From Nannochloris sp. 'desiccata' (taxonomy: Eukaryota; Chlorophyta; Trebouxiophyceae; Chlorellales; Chlorellaceae): a stretch of DNA of 64,000 nucleotides. A program made the translations under genes and the position numbers. Position 1 is the stretch's first letter. Each line of letters begins with the position of its first letter. Shown here in pieces: positions 11,208-21,933 of this stretch. The stretch is from the NCBI GenBank assembly GCA_019044685.2, contig JAGTXX020000002.1, forward strand, positions 1 through 64,000, written 5' to 3'. The notes under the pieces were generated by a model that worked only from the letters and a program-made list of their open reading frames with translations, was not told the origin of the DNA and did not search any database.

Positions 11208-14164
11208 CGTCTCGACACAATCTCCAAGGTGGGTGACCTGGCTCAACTGAAAACGGCTGGGAATACCATGCACGCTCTCCTACACAGTCACTATAGCTAC
11301 ATGACCGGTAATCACAGCTCCATGACCGGTCTGAAGACCAGGCTGGAGGGGCAGCTGGTGGCATGGCCACCACCACAGTGCCCGTCTCGACACAATCTCC
11401 AAGGTGGGTGACCTGGCTCAACTGAAAACAGCTGGGAATACCATGCACGCTCTCCTACACATCCACTATAGCTACATGACCGGTAATCACAGCTCCATGA
11501 CCGGTCTGAAGACCAGGCTGGAGGGGCAGCTGGTGGCATGCCCCATCACCACAGTGAGCGTCTCGACACAATCTCCAAGGTGGGTGACCTGGCTCAACTG
11601 AAAACGGCTGGGAATACCATGCACGCTCTCCTACACATTCAATATCGCTACATGACCGGTAATCACAGCTCCATGACCGGTCTGAAGACCAGGCTGGAGG
11701 GGCAGCTGGTGGCATGCCCCATCACCACAGTGCCCGTCTCAACACAATCTCCAAGGTGGGTGACCTGGCTCAACTGAAAACGGCTGGGAATACCATGCAC
11801 GCTCTCCTACACATTCAATATAGCTACATGACCGGTAATCACAGCTCCATGACCGGTCTGAAGACCAGGCTGGAGGGGCAGCTGGTGGCATGCCCCATCA
11901 CCACAGTGAGCGTCTCGACACAATCTCCAAGGTGGGTGACCTGGCTCAACTGAAAACGGCTGGGAATACCATGCACGCTCTCCTACACATTCACTATAGC
12001 TACATGACCGGTAATCACAGCTCCATGACCGGTCTGAAGACCAGGCTGGAGGGGCAGCTGGTGGCATGCCCCATCACCACAGTGCCCGTCTCGACACAAT
12101 CTCCAAGGTGGGTGACCTGGCTCAACTGAAAACAGCTGGGAATACCATGCACGCTCTCCTACACATCAACTATAGCTACATGACCGGTAATCACAGCTCC
12201 ATGACCGGTCTGAAGACCAGGCTGGAGGGGCAGCTGGTGGCATACCCCATCACCACAGTGCCCGTCTCAACACAATCTCCAAGGTGGGTGACCTGGCTCA
12301 ACTGAAAACGGCTGGGAATACCATGCACGCTCTCCTACACATCCACTATAGCTACATGACCGGTAATCACAGCTCCATGACCGGTCTGAAGACCAGGCTG
12401 GAGGGGCAGCTGGTGGCATGCCCCATCACCACAGTGCCCGTCTCAACACAATCTCCAAGGTGGGTGACCTGGCTCAACTGAAAACAGCTGGGAATACCAT
12501 GCACGCTCTCCTACACATCAACTATAGCTACATGACCGGTAATCACAGCTCCATGACCGGTCTGAAGACCAGGCTGGAGGGGCAGCTGGTGGCATACCCC
12601 ATCACCACAGTGCCCGTCTCAACACAATCTCCAAGGTGGGTGACCTGGCTCAACTGAAAACGGCTGGGAATACCATGCACGCTCTCCTACACATTCAATA
12701 TCGCTACATGACCGGTAATCACAGCTCCATGACCGGTCTGAAGACCAGGCTGGAGGGGCAGCTGGTGGCATGCCCCATCACCACAGTGCCCGTCTCAACA
12801 CAATCTCCAAGGTGGGTGACCTGGCTCAACTGAAAACAGCTGGGAATACCATGCACGCTCTCCTACACATCCACTATAGCTACATGACCGGTAATCACAG
12901 CTCCCTGACCGGTCTGAAGACCAGGCTGGAGGGGCAGCTGGTGGCTAGCCCCATCACCACAGTGAGCGTCTCGACACAATCTCCAAGGTGGGTGACCTGG
13001 CTCAACTGAAAACGGCTGGGAATACCATGCACGCTCTCCTACACATTCACTATAGCTACATGACCGGTAATCACAGCTCCCTGACCGGTCTGAAGACCAG
13101 GCTGGAGGGGCAGCTGGTGGCATGCCCCATCACCACAGTGCCCGTCTCAACACAATCTCCAAGGTGGGTGACCTGGCTCAACTGAAAACAGCTGGGAATA
13201 CCATGCACGCTCTCCTACACATCCACTATAGCTACATGACCGGTAATCACAGCTCCATGACCGGTCTGAAGACCAGGCTGGAGGGGCAGCTGGTGGCTAG
13301 CCCCATCACCACAGTGAGCGTCTCGACACAATCTCCAAGGTGGGTGACCTGGCTCAACTGAAAACGGCTGGGAATACCATGCACGCTCTCCTACACATTC
13401 ACTATAGCTACATGACCGGTAATCACAGCTCCCTGACCGGTCTGAAGACCAGGCTGGAGGGGCAGCTGGTGGCATGCCCCATCACCACAGTGCCCGTCTC
13501 GACACAATCTCCAAGGTGGGTGACCTGGCTCAACTGAAAACAGCTGGGAATACCATGCACGCTCTCCTACACATCCACTATAGCTACATGACCGGTAATC
13601 ACAGCTCCATGACCGGTCTGAAGACCAGGCTGGAGGGGCAGCTGGTGGCATACCCCATCACCACAGTGAGCGTCTCGACACAATCTCCAAGGTGGGTGAC
13701 CTGGCTCAACTGAAAACGGCTGGGAATACCATGCACGCTCTCCTACACATTCAATATCGCTACATGACCGGTAATCACAGCTCCATGACCGGTCTGAAGA
13801 CCAGGCTGGAGGGGCAGCTGGTGGCATGCCCCATCACCACAGTGCCCGTCTCAACACAATCTCCAAGGTGGGTGACCTGGCTCAACTGAAAACAGCTGGG
13901 AATACCATGCACGCTCTCCTACACATCCACTATAGCTACATGACCGGTAATCACAGCTCCCTGACCGGTCTGAAGACCAGGCTGGAGGGGCAGCTGGTGG
14001 CATGCCCCATCACCACAGTGCCCGTCTCGACACAATCTCCAAGGTGGGTGACCTGGCTCAACTGAAAACAGCTGGGAATACCATGCCCGCTCTCCTACAC
14101 ATCCACTATAGCTACATGACCGGTAATCACGGCTCCATGACCGGTCTGAAGACCAGGCTGGAGC
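11208..14164. repeat. 176-bp satellite array, about 16.8 copies
   Basis: Units starting at CGTCTCGACACAATCTCC repeat every 176 bp (first spacing 175). Each unit holds two ATGACCGGT/CTGACCGGT blocks 18 bp apart. From about 12066 the units alternate between CAGCTGGG and CGGCTGGG versions, with linked changes (ATCCAC/ATCAAC versus ATTCAC/ATTCAATATCGC), so a 352-bp dimer is the higher-order unit. The array ends abruptly inside a unit at GGCTGGAG|CAGAATT. Short open frames in it are a by-product of the repeat, since 176 is not a multiple of three. Confidence 0.97.
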
Positions 14165-14822
14165 AGAATTAATAACGAGCTGCACCAAACATTGAAGAGA
14201 GTGGAAATGGTGCTGGAGCTGTTGAACTATCAATGCACAGAAATGGCATTACAGCTCAGCTGCGCGGGTCTATAGTCTCACTGATACACAGGAACGACCA
14301 TTTAGCGCGCTGCACAGCAGCAGCAGCTGCATTTACCTGGTGATCAAGCCAGGAATGGCTGCAGCATGAGGCAAGTTGAAGCCGTGAGCAGGAAGTGCTG
14401 CCTTGCCGCCGCAGCTGTGTCGCCCACATATCACGGCAGTAACTCCAAAGAGGGTCTCGACCGGTTTTGAATCCAAAGAGAACCAAAGACTGGGATTTGA
14501 TCTGCGCACAGGGAAATCAAAAAGCTGGTGGGTCAGAACATTAATACCGGGAGAGAGCGCTGAATTATCGGTCATGAAAGTATGTAGAACATAAAGAAGG
14601 CAAGCTAGGGGGCCTAGAGAGCCTTTCTGCAGCTAACGATTTGTGCTGGATGGGCAGAAATCCCAGCTGAAAAGCGAGGACCGGTTCTTTCGCGGTCAAC
14701 AGACTTACTTGATGTATGTACATTCCAGAAAATGGGCCCTCGACCGGTTTAGATTCCTGGATACCGGTATTTTTTGGCATTACCCGAATTGGGAGGATTT
14801 CAATTGAACTTTACAAAGCCAG
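14165..14822. other. Unassigned subtelomeric sequence
   Basis: No repeat, RNA gene or credible coding frame recognised between the satellite and the 170-bp repeat. Several further GACCGGT-like motifs occur (near 14460, 14680 and 14730), possibly diverged relatives of the satellite. Confidence 0.5.
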
Positions 14823-14993
14823 CTGCAGCCTGGGAGGCCCTGCTAGGGGCTTAAACTATAGCTCTACATAATAGGTATCTAAAGGAAATTAAATATGGCA
14901 AAAAGAGCAAGGATTTGTCCACTAAAAAGCCGATCTGGCTCCAGACTGGGCAAAATGCGCGCCAGCGGATGCGGCTCCAAGACCTTATAGATG
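14823..14993 (-). repeat. 170-bp dispersed repeat, copy 2
   Basis: Same sequence as 3360-3530. Here it replaces the 3' end of a LINE: the frame of LINE ORF2 runs through NPLPGSIPS and then into the repeat. So in both places the repeat is joined to the 3' side of an interrupted coding sequence, in the same orientation. Confidence 0.85.
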
Positions 14994-15489
14994 GGATGCT
15001 GCCAGGTAATGGATTTGCTTTAAGCTGGCAATTATCTATAAAAGCATTCTTTAAAATGCTATTAGATGGTGCTTTTACGAGTCCATTGTAAAATCGAGTT
15101 AGTCTTTTAACCCAACGCAAAGCCAATGGCCACCGGCCAGCTTCCGCAAGGACGATACAACTAGCAGCACTTTTTCGAACTCCAAACAGCCATTTAAGAG
15201 CTTGTAGATGAACGCGCTCGCAGCTATTTTTTAATGGATCCTGACATAGTAGTTCAGGAGCCCAAACTTCAGCTCCATAGCCAAGCACAGGTTCAACCAT
15301 CACATCAAAAAGTCTGAAATTGGTATCTACACCTTTAAGTTCTAATTCTTCCAGTCTTCTCCTGGTAGCATGGTATGCTTTACGGCCGGATAGAGCTCTG
15401 GCGGGTACAGCATATCTAGATAAAGCATTAGAGCAGTGGAAAATAGTCCCTAAATACTTGAATTGTTCAACTACTTCCACCGCCTCGCC

Positions 15490-15520
15490 ATCGAGGAAAG
15501 GAGGCGCTATGTTACATCGA
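15490..15520. repeat. 21-bp LTR-end insertion with 5-bp duplication inside LINE ORF2
   Basis: 15495-15515 equals the first bases of the family C LTR (25936-25956, reverse complement) and is bounded on both sides by ATCGA. Removing 26 bp restores the ORF2 frame and matches the related LINE copies. The insertion brings a TAG stop. Confidence 0.8.
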
Positions 15521-18014
15521 TATACAACACAGCTGCCTTTTCTTCTTTTATAGACCGTATTCCGCTAAATAGCATTAGTTTAGTCTTAGAGGCATTAATA
15601 GTAAGTCCCCACCGAACAGAAAAATCTTCCAGCAGTGCCATTTGCTTGCGGAGACCTGGCATCGACGTTGCCGCCTGAACCAAATCATCAGCATACATAA
15701 GGCTGCGAAGAGGCATATTATTCAAGGTAGGAAAATCAAACTCAGTCGATTCACTATTATTTGCTACAGCAGCAGCTCTCAGCTCATCATCCCAGTCATC
15801 CAAGTAAAGACCAAATAAAAGTGGGCTCAGCGGGCAACCCTGCTTCACTCCCAATTTAGATTGAAAGGTCCTTCCTAGACCCGTAGATGACTTCACACAC
15901 ATAGGAACATCAGCATACATGGCTTTTATGGCATTTAAGACCCAGCCAGTCACTCCTCTACGCTCAAGTTTAGCCCAAAGCAAGTGGCGGGGAACTGAAT
16001 CATATGCTTTCTTAAAATCAACAAAACATGTGTACAGCCTACCACCTTTCTGGGCCTTTACTCTGTCCGTTAGAGCACGTAGTATAAATGAGGCTGAGGC
16101 AGTTCCTTTGCCTCTTCTAAAACCAAATTGACCCTCTGCTCGCAGCTCCGACGCTTCCGCCCAGCAGCTCGTTCTGATGTCAAGCATAGAACCATGCAGC
16201 TTGGCAGCCAAAGTGCCTACTGCTATTCCACGATACCCATCACAAGTTCTAGTATCACTGCCAGCTTTGGGTATTGCTGTGATGGCGCTCAAAGCCCATG
16301 CTGTGGGAAGCTTCCCTACGGCCACCGATGCATTTAACAGCTCCAACAGTGTTGGACCTATTTCAGCAAGTGCAGATTTTAAAAGCTGAGGTTTGAGGAT
16401 ACCAAGCATGGCAGCACCATTCCTGACCTTCTTGAGTGCTGGTAACAGCTCTTCCATTGAAAAAGGAGTTTGTAGCAGCCCTTCTATACTCTCCGGAGGC
16501 GGGACGGTGCCAGGCACAATTGGAGGTACAGGCAGATCAGGTGGTTCAGCACCTAGTAGCTGTTCAAAATGATTGCTCAAATCACTTTGTGATACCAAAG
16601 TTGGAGAAGGGGGTCTTCTATACTTTTGATAAAACTCTTTAGGATCAAATTTGAGTAGACGCTCGAGGCGTTTCGCTCCAAGTGATCTTCTCGCTTTTCG
16701 TATATTACGATGCGATCTCTTGACGTTATTACGATTTGTCACGATTGCTTCTACATCACATTCTCTCACAGCTCTCCTATGGGTTGATCTTGCTTGCTTC
16801 TGCTGAAGTTTTAGCGCTGGCGGTAATTTATTCATTTTTCTTGCCCAACGATCTTTATCGGGTGCAGCTCCTTTTATTTTCATTCCGGCAGCTACACATG
16901 CATTAGATAACACTTTCCTAAGATCTGCCTCTGCCGTGTTCAGCATATTTGCATTTTTAGATTCAGCAGTATCGTTCGCTGCAACGCAAATTTGTTCTAG
17001 CAGAGGTGCTGCTGCTTGTAATTCTGCTTTAAAGGCAGGCAGCAGCTTTGGGTCGATAATAAACTCATCTCCAATATTGAAAGAGGGTGTAGAATTAGAA
17101 ATGCTAAGCTCAACATCATCAGCTTCGTATTCTCCTTCCATCAGTTCAGACATTGACATGAATTCATTTATCGTCACCGTCACCGCCAAGTGATCTGCTC
17201 CTTGAGCAAGTTTTCCACCAACTTTTAGAGACTCAGTTTTAATAAAAACCTTTGGACATGCTAAAAATAGGTCAATCACTGATGTGGGTTCCTTACTTTT
17301 TGAATTAGTCAAGCAAGTAGCAGCAGCGGGAATGTCCCCTGCTACTCTGCCGTTGACGACATACAGTCCAGTAAAATCACACAGCTGCAGTAGCTTCTTC
17401 CCTCTAGAATTAAGTGATGCATCTACACTGGTCCTTGGGCAGCATGCATGTACCATATCCTCCTCCATTATCAGCCTGTCAACTCCAGATCCCCTATCAG
17501 TGCCGGCAGCACAAAGGCGGTCAAAATCAGGTTCTGTGCCTATGTGGGCATTAAAATCCCCAGCAACAAGCACTTCTCCCAATCCTCTCGCTATAGATAT
17601 CTCGTTTTCTAGTTCTTCAAACCAGTCATCTATATTTTGGGGGCATCCTGGAGTATTATCAGGAGCTGCATAGCAACAGCAGAAAAACTGCACCGGCGCC
17701 CGCTCTGATTTTTGGCACTTGATCCATATTACTCCATCACTCTCTCTCACTCTCCAAACGTCGATTTTTCCAAAGTTTTCTTGTTTAATATATATAGCTG
17801 CACCACTGTATCCCGTTGCCCTTGCTGTAATAGGTCTTGCTGCTCCATAAGAAAGCTTAAAACCAGGAATATACGGCAACTCTTCCACGTCGTGCAGCCA
17901 AATTTCATTCAACATAATAATATCTATATCGTCTTCAATCTCAAGGTTCAGCGCTTCTCGCATCAGTTGTCCACGAATGTTCTGAAGCACTAACTTTACT
18001 TTACCAATTTCCAC
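15507..18014 (-). pseudogene. LINE ORF2: EEP endonuclease and reverse transcriptase, broken
   Basis: 835-residue frame. An endonuclease/exonuclease/phosphatase domain begins almost at once (QNIRG, then LNEIWL with the catalytic Glu, GDFNAHIG, and ADHLAV near its end). A reverse transcriptase follows, with FVDFKKAYDSV, GVKQGCPLSPLLF and the YADD catalytic box. The frame starts at GTG and there is no upstream ATG; the first internal ATG is inside the endonuclease. A stop at 15509-15507 lies in a 26-bp insertion that also shifts the frame. ORF2 resumes from 15489 to about 14998 with the post-RT region, and then runs into the 170-bp repeat. Confidence 0.88.
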
Positions 18015-18029
18015 CTGATCCCACCTTTC

Positions 18030-19547
18030 CTATTGCTTTTTACTTGCTGTCGCTGCCGCCAAGCGGGAACTACATCTCCAAGGTGCCACACTGCCGGGAG
18101 TGTTGCCACCATTACCAGCAGTATTTTTGATTGAAAGAGCTTTTTGATAGGCATTGATAGTTGCATGCAGTTGCTTTATATTGTACTGCGATGTCTTCTC
18201 ATCTTGCTTATCTAGATTCTTAAGGACAATTTCAGCTTGAGCAGCTTGCCACTTCAAAAAAGAATCATCTTTATTCAAGCTTTGTTTCTTTCGCTTCCAT
18301 TTTTTCAAAAGTACTGGAGCCGTCTTAGCTTCTACAATCCGGTACGGGATGTTTGGATATTGATAGGCTGGAAATACTGCCCAGTATTGAGTTTTCCCTT
18401 GATACGTAGCAGTTTCCAACACAATCTCTTCATTTGGGGCGGCGGGCTGTTCTTCCTCTAGAAAAGCTAAAATATCTTCTATTGATCGTTCATTTTCCTC
18501 ATTAGCTTCACTCTGCACTTCCTCAAAAGCTACATTATTAATAACTTGAGAGAACCCAGGTGGAGGTGGAGAAAAAGAGGACTTCATAGTGTCTTTAACG
18601 TTACTAGAAGGACCTGAATCATCCAAGAGCGGCGATGGCGATGCCGAAGAAATAGGTGTAGAAATCCGATTTAATGGAGCTGCTACTTTATTTCTTCTCC
18701 TGTTTTGAGCTACTTTATGTTCAATAACATGAAGTACAGCAGGTGATGGAACATCAGGCACTGGATCTGTGAGTATAGCTGCTCCAATTGGGACAACTTC
18801 TGTCTCAAGAACAGAATTGTTGTGAGCTGGAGGTTGCGGCACCGTTGTCGGTACAGCTGAGACAGGTGGATGGGAAGTTTGATTAGTATCCAGTGGATCT
18901 AAATCTTGAGTATTCCTCTCCCTCCATCTACTTCTAACCTCTGCAGGCGCTCTTACTCTGTCCACAGTAATACCAGCAGGCAAGTTTTGCTTTCCCGTCA
19001 TTATCGCTTGGGCGGAGTCCCGGTCCAGCCACAGCCAAGTCCTAGATCTACTACCTTCCTTCTCACACGTATATTTTACGTGTATTATATTATCAAGGTG
19101 TAGTGGTAGACCTAATTCGCTGTCACAGAGCTGAGCAAAAGCTCTAGCTGCTGCGGGGCCGTTGCGATAACCACGAGCGGGAAATGGCAAACCCAACACT
19201 ACAATTTCAACTAGCTCTGATGAAGGAACTGACGATGTCTGCCAGTTATGGCATCTAAAATCGTATTTATGAGGCGCGGAGCGCGTTGAAAATGCACTGT
19301 TTTCGCGGACTTGAAAATTCAAATTTTTGGTTTGATCTGTTGACAGATCATTGTTAAACCTCCAAATTCGACCCTTCTCGTCCTGTGGAAATATTTCTAC
19401 AGTCGTTACCACTCTATATGGGAGCGGGGCAGACCGTTTCTCGATATTTTTAATTTTGTTGACACATGATCTTATGATCGGCTGTCTGGCAACCACTGCC
19501 CAGACTATTAGCAATGTGATTAGCAGTATTACAATGATTAGCAACAT
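18030..19547 (-). CDS. LINE ORF1 protein (505 aa)
   Basis: The N-terminus (about residues 1-20) is a strong hydrophobic helix. A region around residues 110-185 follows that resembles an RNA-recognition-motif fold (EIVVLGLPF, then ARAFAQLC, then a WLWLDRD strand). A Pro/Ser-rich linker and a Lys/Gln-rich C-terminal part close the protein. RRM-type ORF1 proteins are known from plant and algal L1-like LINEs, where they bind element RNA. The membrane-like helix at the start is unusual for such proteins. The frame ends with a single TAG at 18032-18030 and continues in the same frame as ORF2. Confidence 0.72.
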   Translation of the reverse strand: MLLIIVILLITLLIVWAVVARQPIIRSCVNKIKNIEKRSAPLPYRVVTTVEIFPQDEKGRIWRFNNDLSTDQTKNLNFQVRENSAFSTRSAPHKYDFRCHNWQTSSVPSSELVEIVVLGLPFPARGYRNGPAAARAFAQLCDSELGLPLHLDNIIHVKYTCEKEGSRSRTWLWLDRDSAQAIMTGKQNLPAGITVDRVRAPAEVRSRWRERNTQDLDPLDTNQTSHPPVSAVPTTVPQPPAHNNSVLETEVVPIGAAILTDPVPDVPSPAVLHVIEHKVAQNRRRNKVAAPLNRISTPISSASPSPLLDDSGPSSNVKDTMKSSFSPPPPGFSQVINNVAFEEVQSEANEENERSIEDILAFLEEEQPAAPNEEIVLETATYQGKTQYWAVFPAYQYPNIPYRIVEAKTAPVLLKKWKRKKQSLNKDDSFLKWQAAQAEIVLKNLDKQDEKTSQYNIKQLHATINAYQKALSIKNTAGNGGNTPGSVAPWRCSSRLAAATASKKQ

Positions 19548-19554
19548 ATTAGCC

Positions 19555-21933
19555 CTATATGTTTGCCTCAGCTTCAGCTAAAGCAAATTCATCAACCTTT
19601 AACCCATCTCTGATCTGCTGCATCAATTCATCGGCTGGCACAACCAGCGACAAAGCGTACAAACAGTGTGAATGATCGGGGCGACGGCTCAATGCATCTG
19701 CTACAACATTTAATTTTCCAGGCTTGTAACGGATAGTAGGTGGACCACCAAGCCAACTAGTGATACTACTAAACCAGCGCATAAATTTAGGACTCAACTC
19801 AGTGCTAGTATTTAGGTACTGTAAACTTTCGTGGTCGGTGAAAAATATTGGTGTTTCACCATTATTCAAATAGTGTCTCCATTTGTGAGCAGTCAGCTTG
19901 ATCGCTAAGAATTCTTTAGTTCTAGCATCATAATTCAACTCAGCACCACGTAACTTCCTAGAAAAGAAAGCGACAGGCTTCGGCGCAGCACCTGAACCAT
20001 CACTAGCAGCCTGCATCAAAACGGCACCGACAGCAATGTTTGATGCATCAGTGCAGACAACACATTGCTGGGTGGGATCGTATACTTGAAGTACAGGAGC
20101 GGTAGTAACAGCTCGTTTTAACTCATCAAAACGTTCAGCATGCAGGGGTGTCCAGATGTACACCATATTCTTCTTAGTCAACTCATTCAGCGGAGCAACG
20201 ATGTGAGCGTAGTTCCTGATAAAGTTTCTGTAAAACCCAGACAATCCAAGGAAACCACGTACTTCACTAGCATTTGAGGGCGTAGGCCACTCTAAAACAG
20301 CTTGAACTTTATCAGCAGCCATCTTAACACCATCAGCAGAGACTACAAAGCCCAAATAGTCAATATCAGTTTTAAAGAAAGAACATTTTGACTTTTTAGC
20401 CACTAAACCTTTTTCTCTCAACCTATCCAGCACCAGCTTAAGATGTGTTTCATGCTCTGCTTCATCCTTAGAAAAGATTAAGATATCATCCATATACACC
20501 AGCACGAAATCATTGATATAATCTTGAAAGATATTCATCATCAGCCTACTAAAAGTAGCGGGAGCGTTGTTTAGACCGAACGGCATTACTAAAAATTCGA
20601 AGAGGCCATAGGGTGTAGTAAACGCTGTCTTCTCAACATCAGCAGCAGCCATAGCAATTTGGTAGAAACCATTAAAACAATCAACTTTAGAAAACACTTT
20701 AGCACCAGTCAATCTGCGGATCTGATCTTCAACTATTGGCAGAGAATGCTCATCTCGGACAGTGACTTTATTCAAACCTCGGTAATCAACACAAAAGCGT
20801 AGAGAACCATCTTTCTTAGGCACAAACAACACAGGGGAAGCCCAAGGCGACTTAGAATGACGGATCAAACCTAAGTCCAGAAGCTCCTTCAGCCGTTTAC
20901 GGAGCTCATCTTCTTGAGCTACTGACATTCGATAAGGCGTTCGATGCACAGGCGCTGTGCCTTGCTTCAGCTTAATTTCATGCACAATACCTCTTTCAGG
21001 TGGCAGCCCAGGGGAACTAGTAGGGAATAGATCAGCATAATCAGAAAGAAGTCTTTCTATCTTCTTAGACACATCATTATCAGCAGTAGTAGCGGTAGCG
21101 TAGTTGTCAGCAGTAACAGCAACACCAGCAGGTCTATTTGGGGTTTGCATAGAAAACCCTAAATCCTTCTCAGCAAGCAGCAGTCCCTCTATATGTTCTC
21201 CTTCAATCATATAACACACAGAGTGTGTATTGTGCCTTTCCAGCTCATCAGTACGTTTCAGAAGCTTTTTAAAACTTTTCTTACTCAGCAGCCAGTCTGG
21301 GCGGCGCCCAGCATTACTTTCTTTAGCGACGGTAGTTGCCGATTTAATTTTCTTCACTCTACCATTTTTCAGCACGACTAAATCACCTGAGCTAAAGTCG
21401 ATATTAGCCTTCATTTTAATCAACCACGGTACCCCTAGAATGACATCATAGTTTTGCACGGGGTAGACTCGTAGATTCAGCGTATCATTAACACAGCCCA
21501 ACTTCAACTTAGAATTTCTCAACACTCGGTCACCGCTGTGGCGACGGCCATCAGCTAGAGTGACATTTACAGCAGCAGCAGCGTTCGTTTGCCATTCGTT
21601 CTTTCTGACAAAAGACTCAGAGACAATATTGAAACTTGATCCATTATCAATAAGAACACGAACATTCTTCTTATTCAGCACAGCATTATAAACAGTGGTC
21701 AGCGGAACAGCATCGTCCTTCACAGCGGCAAAAGTTGGCTCAGAACTCCAGCCGACTGTTGGCTCAGCAACAACGGAATAAGTATTTAATTCCGACACAT
21801 TCAGTTGCGTATTAAACTCCATCTTTTGATCCATTTTTAGATCCAGCCCAGCTTGGTTGGCTTCGGAAAACCAACTCCAAGTCACTTCACAACGCCTGCT
21901 GGCTGCGCTGTAAAGCGGAGCAGCAGCGCTCAT
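19555..21933 (-). CDS. Gypsy family A pol (protease, RT, RNase H), integrase missing
   Basis: 792 residues. Protease-like region with DNGSS near residue 96, reverse transcriptase with YMDD, then RNase H with all expected acidic positions visible (CTDAS, TKEFLA, FTDHESLQYL, ADALSRR). A normal Gypsy pol would continue with an integrase carrying an HHCC zinc site and a DDE core; here the frame ends 40 residues later at the LINE junction. The ATG start overlaps the gag stop as ATGA. Without integrase it is not autonomous, but the enzymes present look intact. Confidence 0.93.
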   Translation of the reverse strand: MSAAAPLYSAASRRCEVTWSWFSEANQAGLDLKMDQKMEFNTQLNVSELNTYSVVAEPTVGWSSEPTFAAVKDDAVPLTTVYNAVLNKKNVRVLIDNGSSFNIVSESFVRKNEWQTNAAAAVNVTLADGRRHSGDRVLRNSKLKLGCVNDTLNLRVYPVQNYDVILGVPWLIKMKANIDFSSGDLVVLKNGRVKKIKSATTVAKESNAGRRPDWLLSKKSFKKLLKRTDELERHNTHSVCYMIEGEHIEGLLLAEKDLGFSMQTPNRPAGVAVTADNYATATTADNDVSKKIERLLSDYADLFPTSSPGLPPERGIVHEIKLKQGTAPVHRTPYRMSVAQEDELRKRLKELLDLGLIRHSKSPWASPVLFVPKKDGSLRFCVDYRGLNKVTVRDEHSLPIVEDQIRRLTGAKVFSKVDCFNGFYQIAMAAADVEKTAFTTPYGLFEFLVMPFGLNNAPATFSRLMMNIFQDYINDFVLVYMDDILIFSKDEAEHETHLKLVLDRLREKGLVAKKSKCSFFKTDIDYLGFVVSADGVKMAADKVQAVLEWPTPSNASEVRGFLGLSGFYRNFIRNYAHIVAPLNELTKKNMVYIWTPLHAERFDELKRAVTTAPVLQVYDPTQQCVVCTDASNIAVGAVLMQAASDGSGAAPKPVAFFSRKLRGAELNYDARTKEFLAIKLTAHKWRHYLNNGETPIFFTDHESLQYLNTSTELSPKFMRWFSSITSWLGGPPTIRYKPGKLNVVADALSRRPDHSHCLYALSLVVPADELMQQIRDGLKVDEFALAEAEANI

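Larger units (their letters stand above)
14994..19551 (-). mobile_element. Non-LTR retrotransposon (LINE), 5' end present, 3' end lost
   Basis: Two consecutive large frames (ORF1 19547-18030, ORF2 18014-15507 and its continuation to about 14998) give a typical EEP-endonuclease plus RT LINE. Its 5' end lies against truncated Gypsy A copy 2; its 3' end is replaced by the 170-bp repeat. Loss of the 3' end rather than the 5' end is the reverse of normal LINE truncation, so later rearrangement is likely. ORF2 is about 75-80% identical in protein to the LINE copies on the plus strand at 23-28 kb. Confidence 0.88.

Noticed and set aside
11175..14233. Series of 65-104-aa open frames on both strands through 11.2-14.2 kb
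   Set aside because: They recur every 176 bp and shift frame with the satellite unit; they are by-products of the repeat, not genes.
18014..18032. Reassigned stop codon (TAG read as an amino acid) to explain the LINE ORF1-ORF2 joint
   Set aside because: Conserved host genes here end at TAG (for example cpSRP43, TRM11 and the glutaredoxin-like gene) as well as at TGA and TAA, so the standard code applies.
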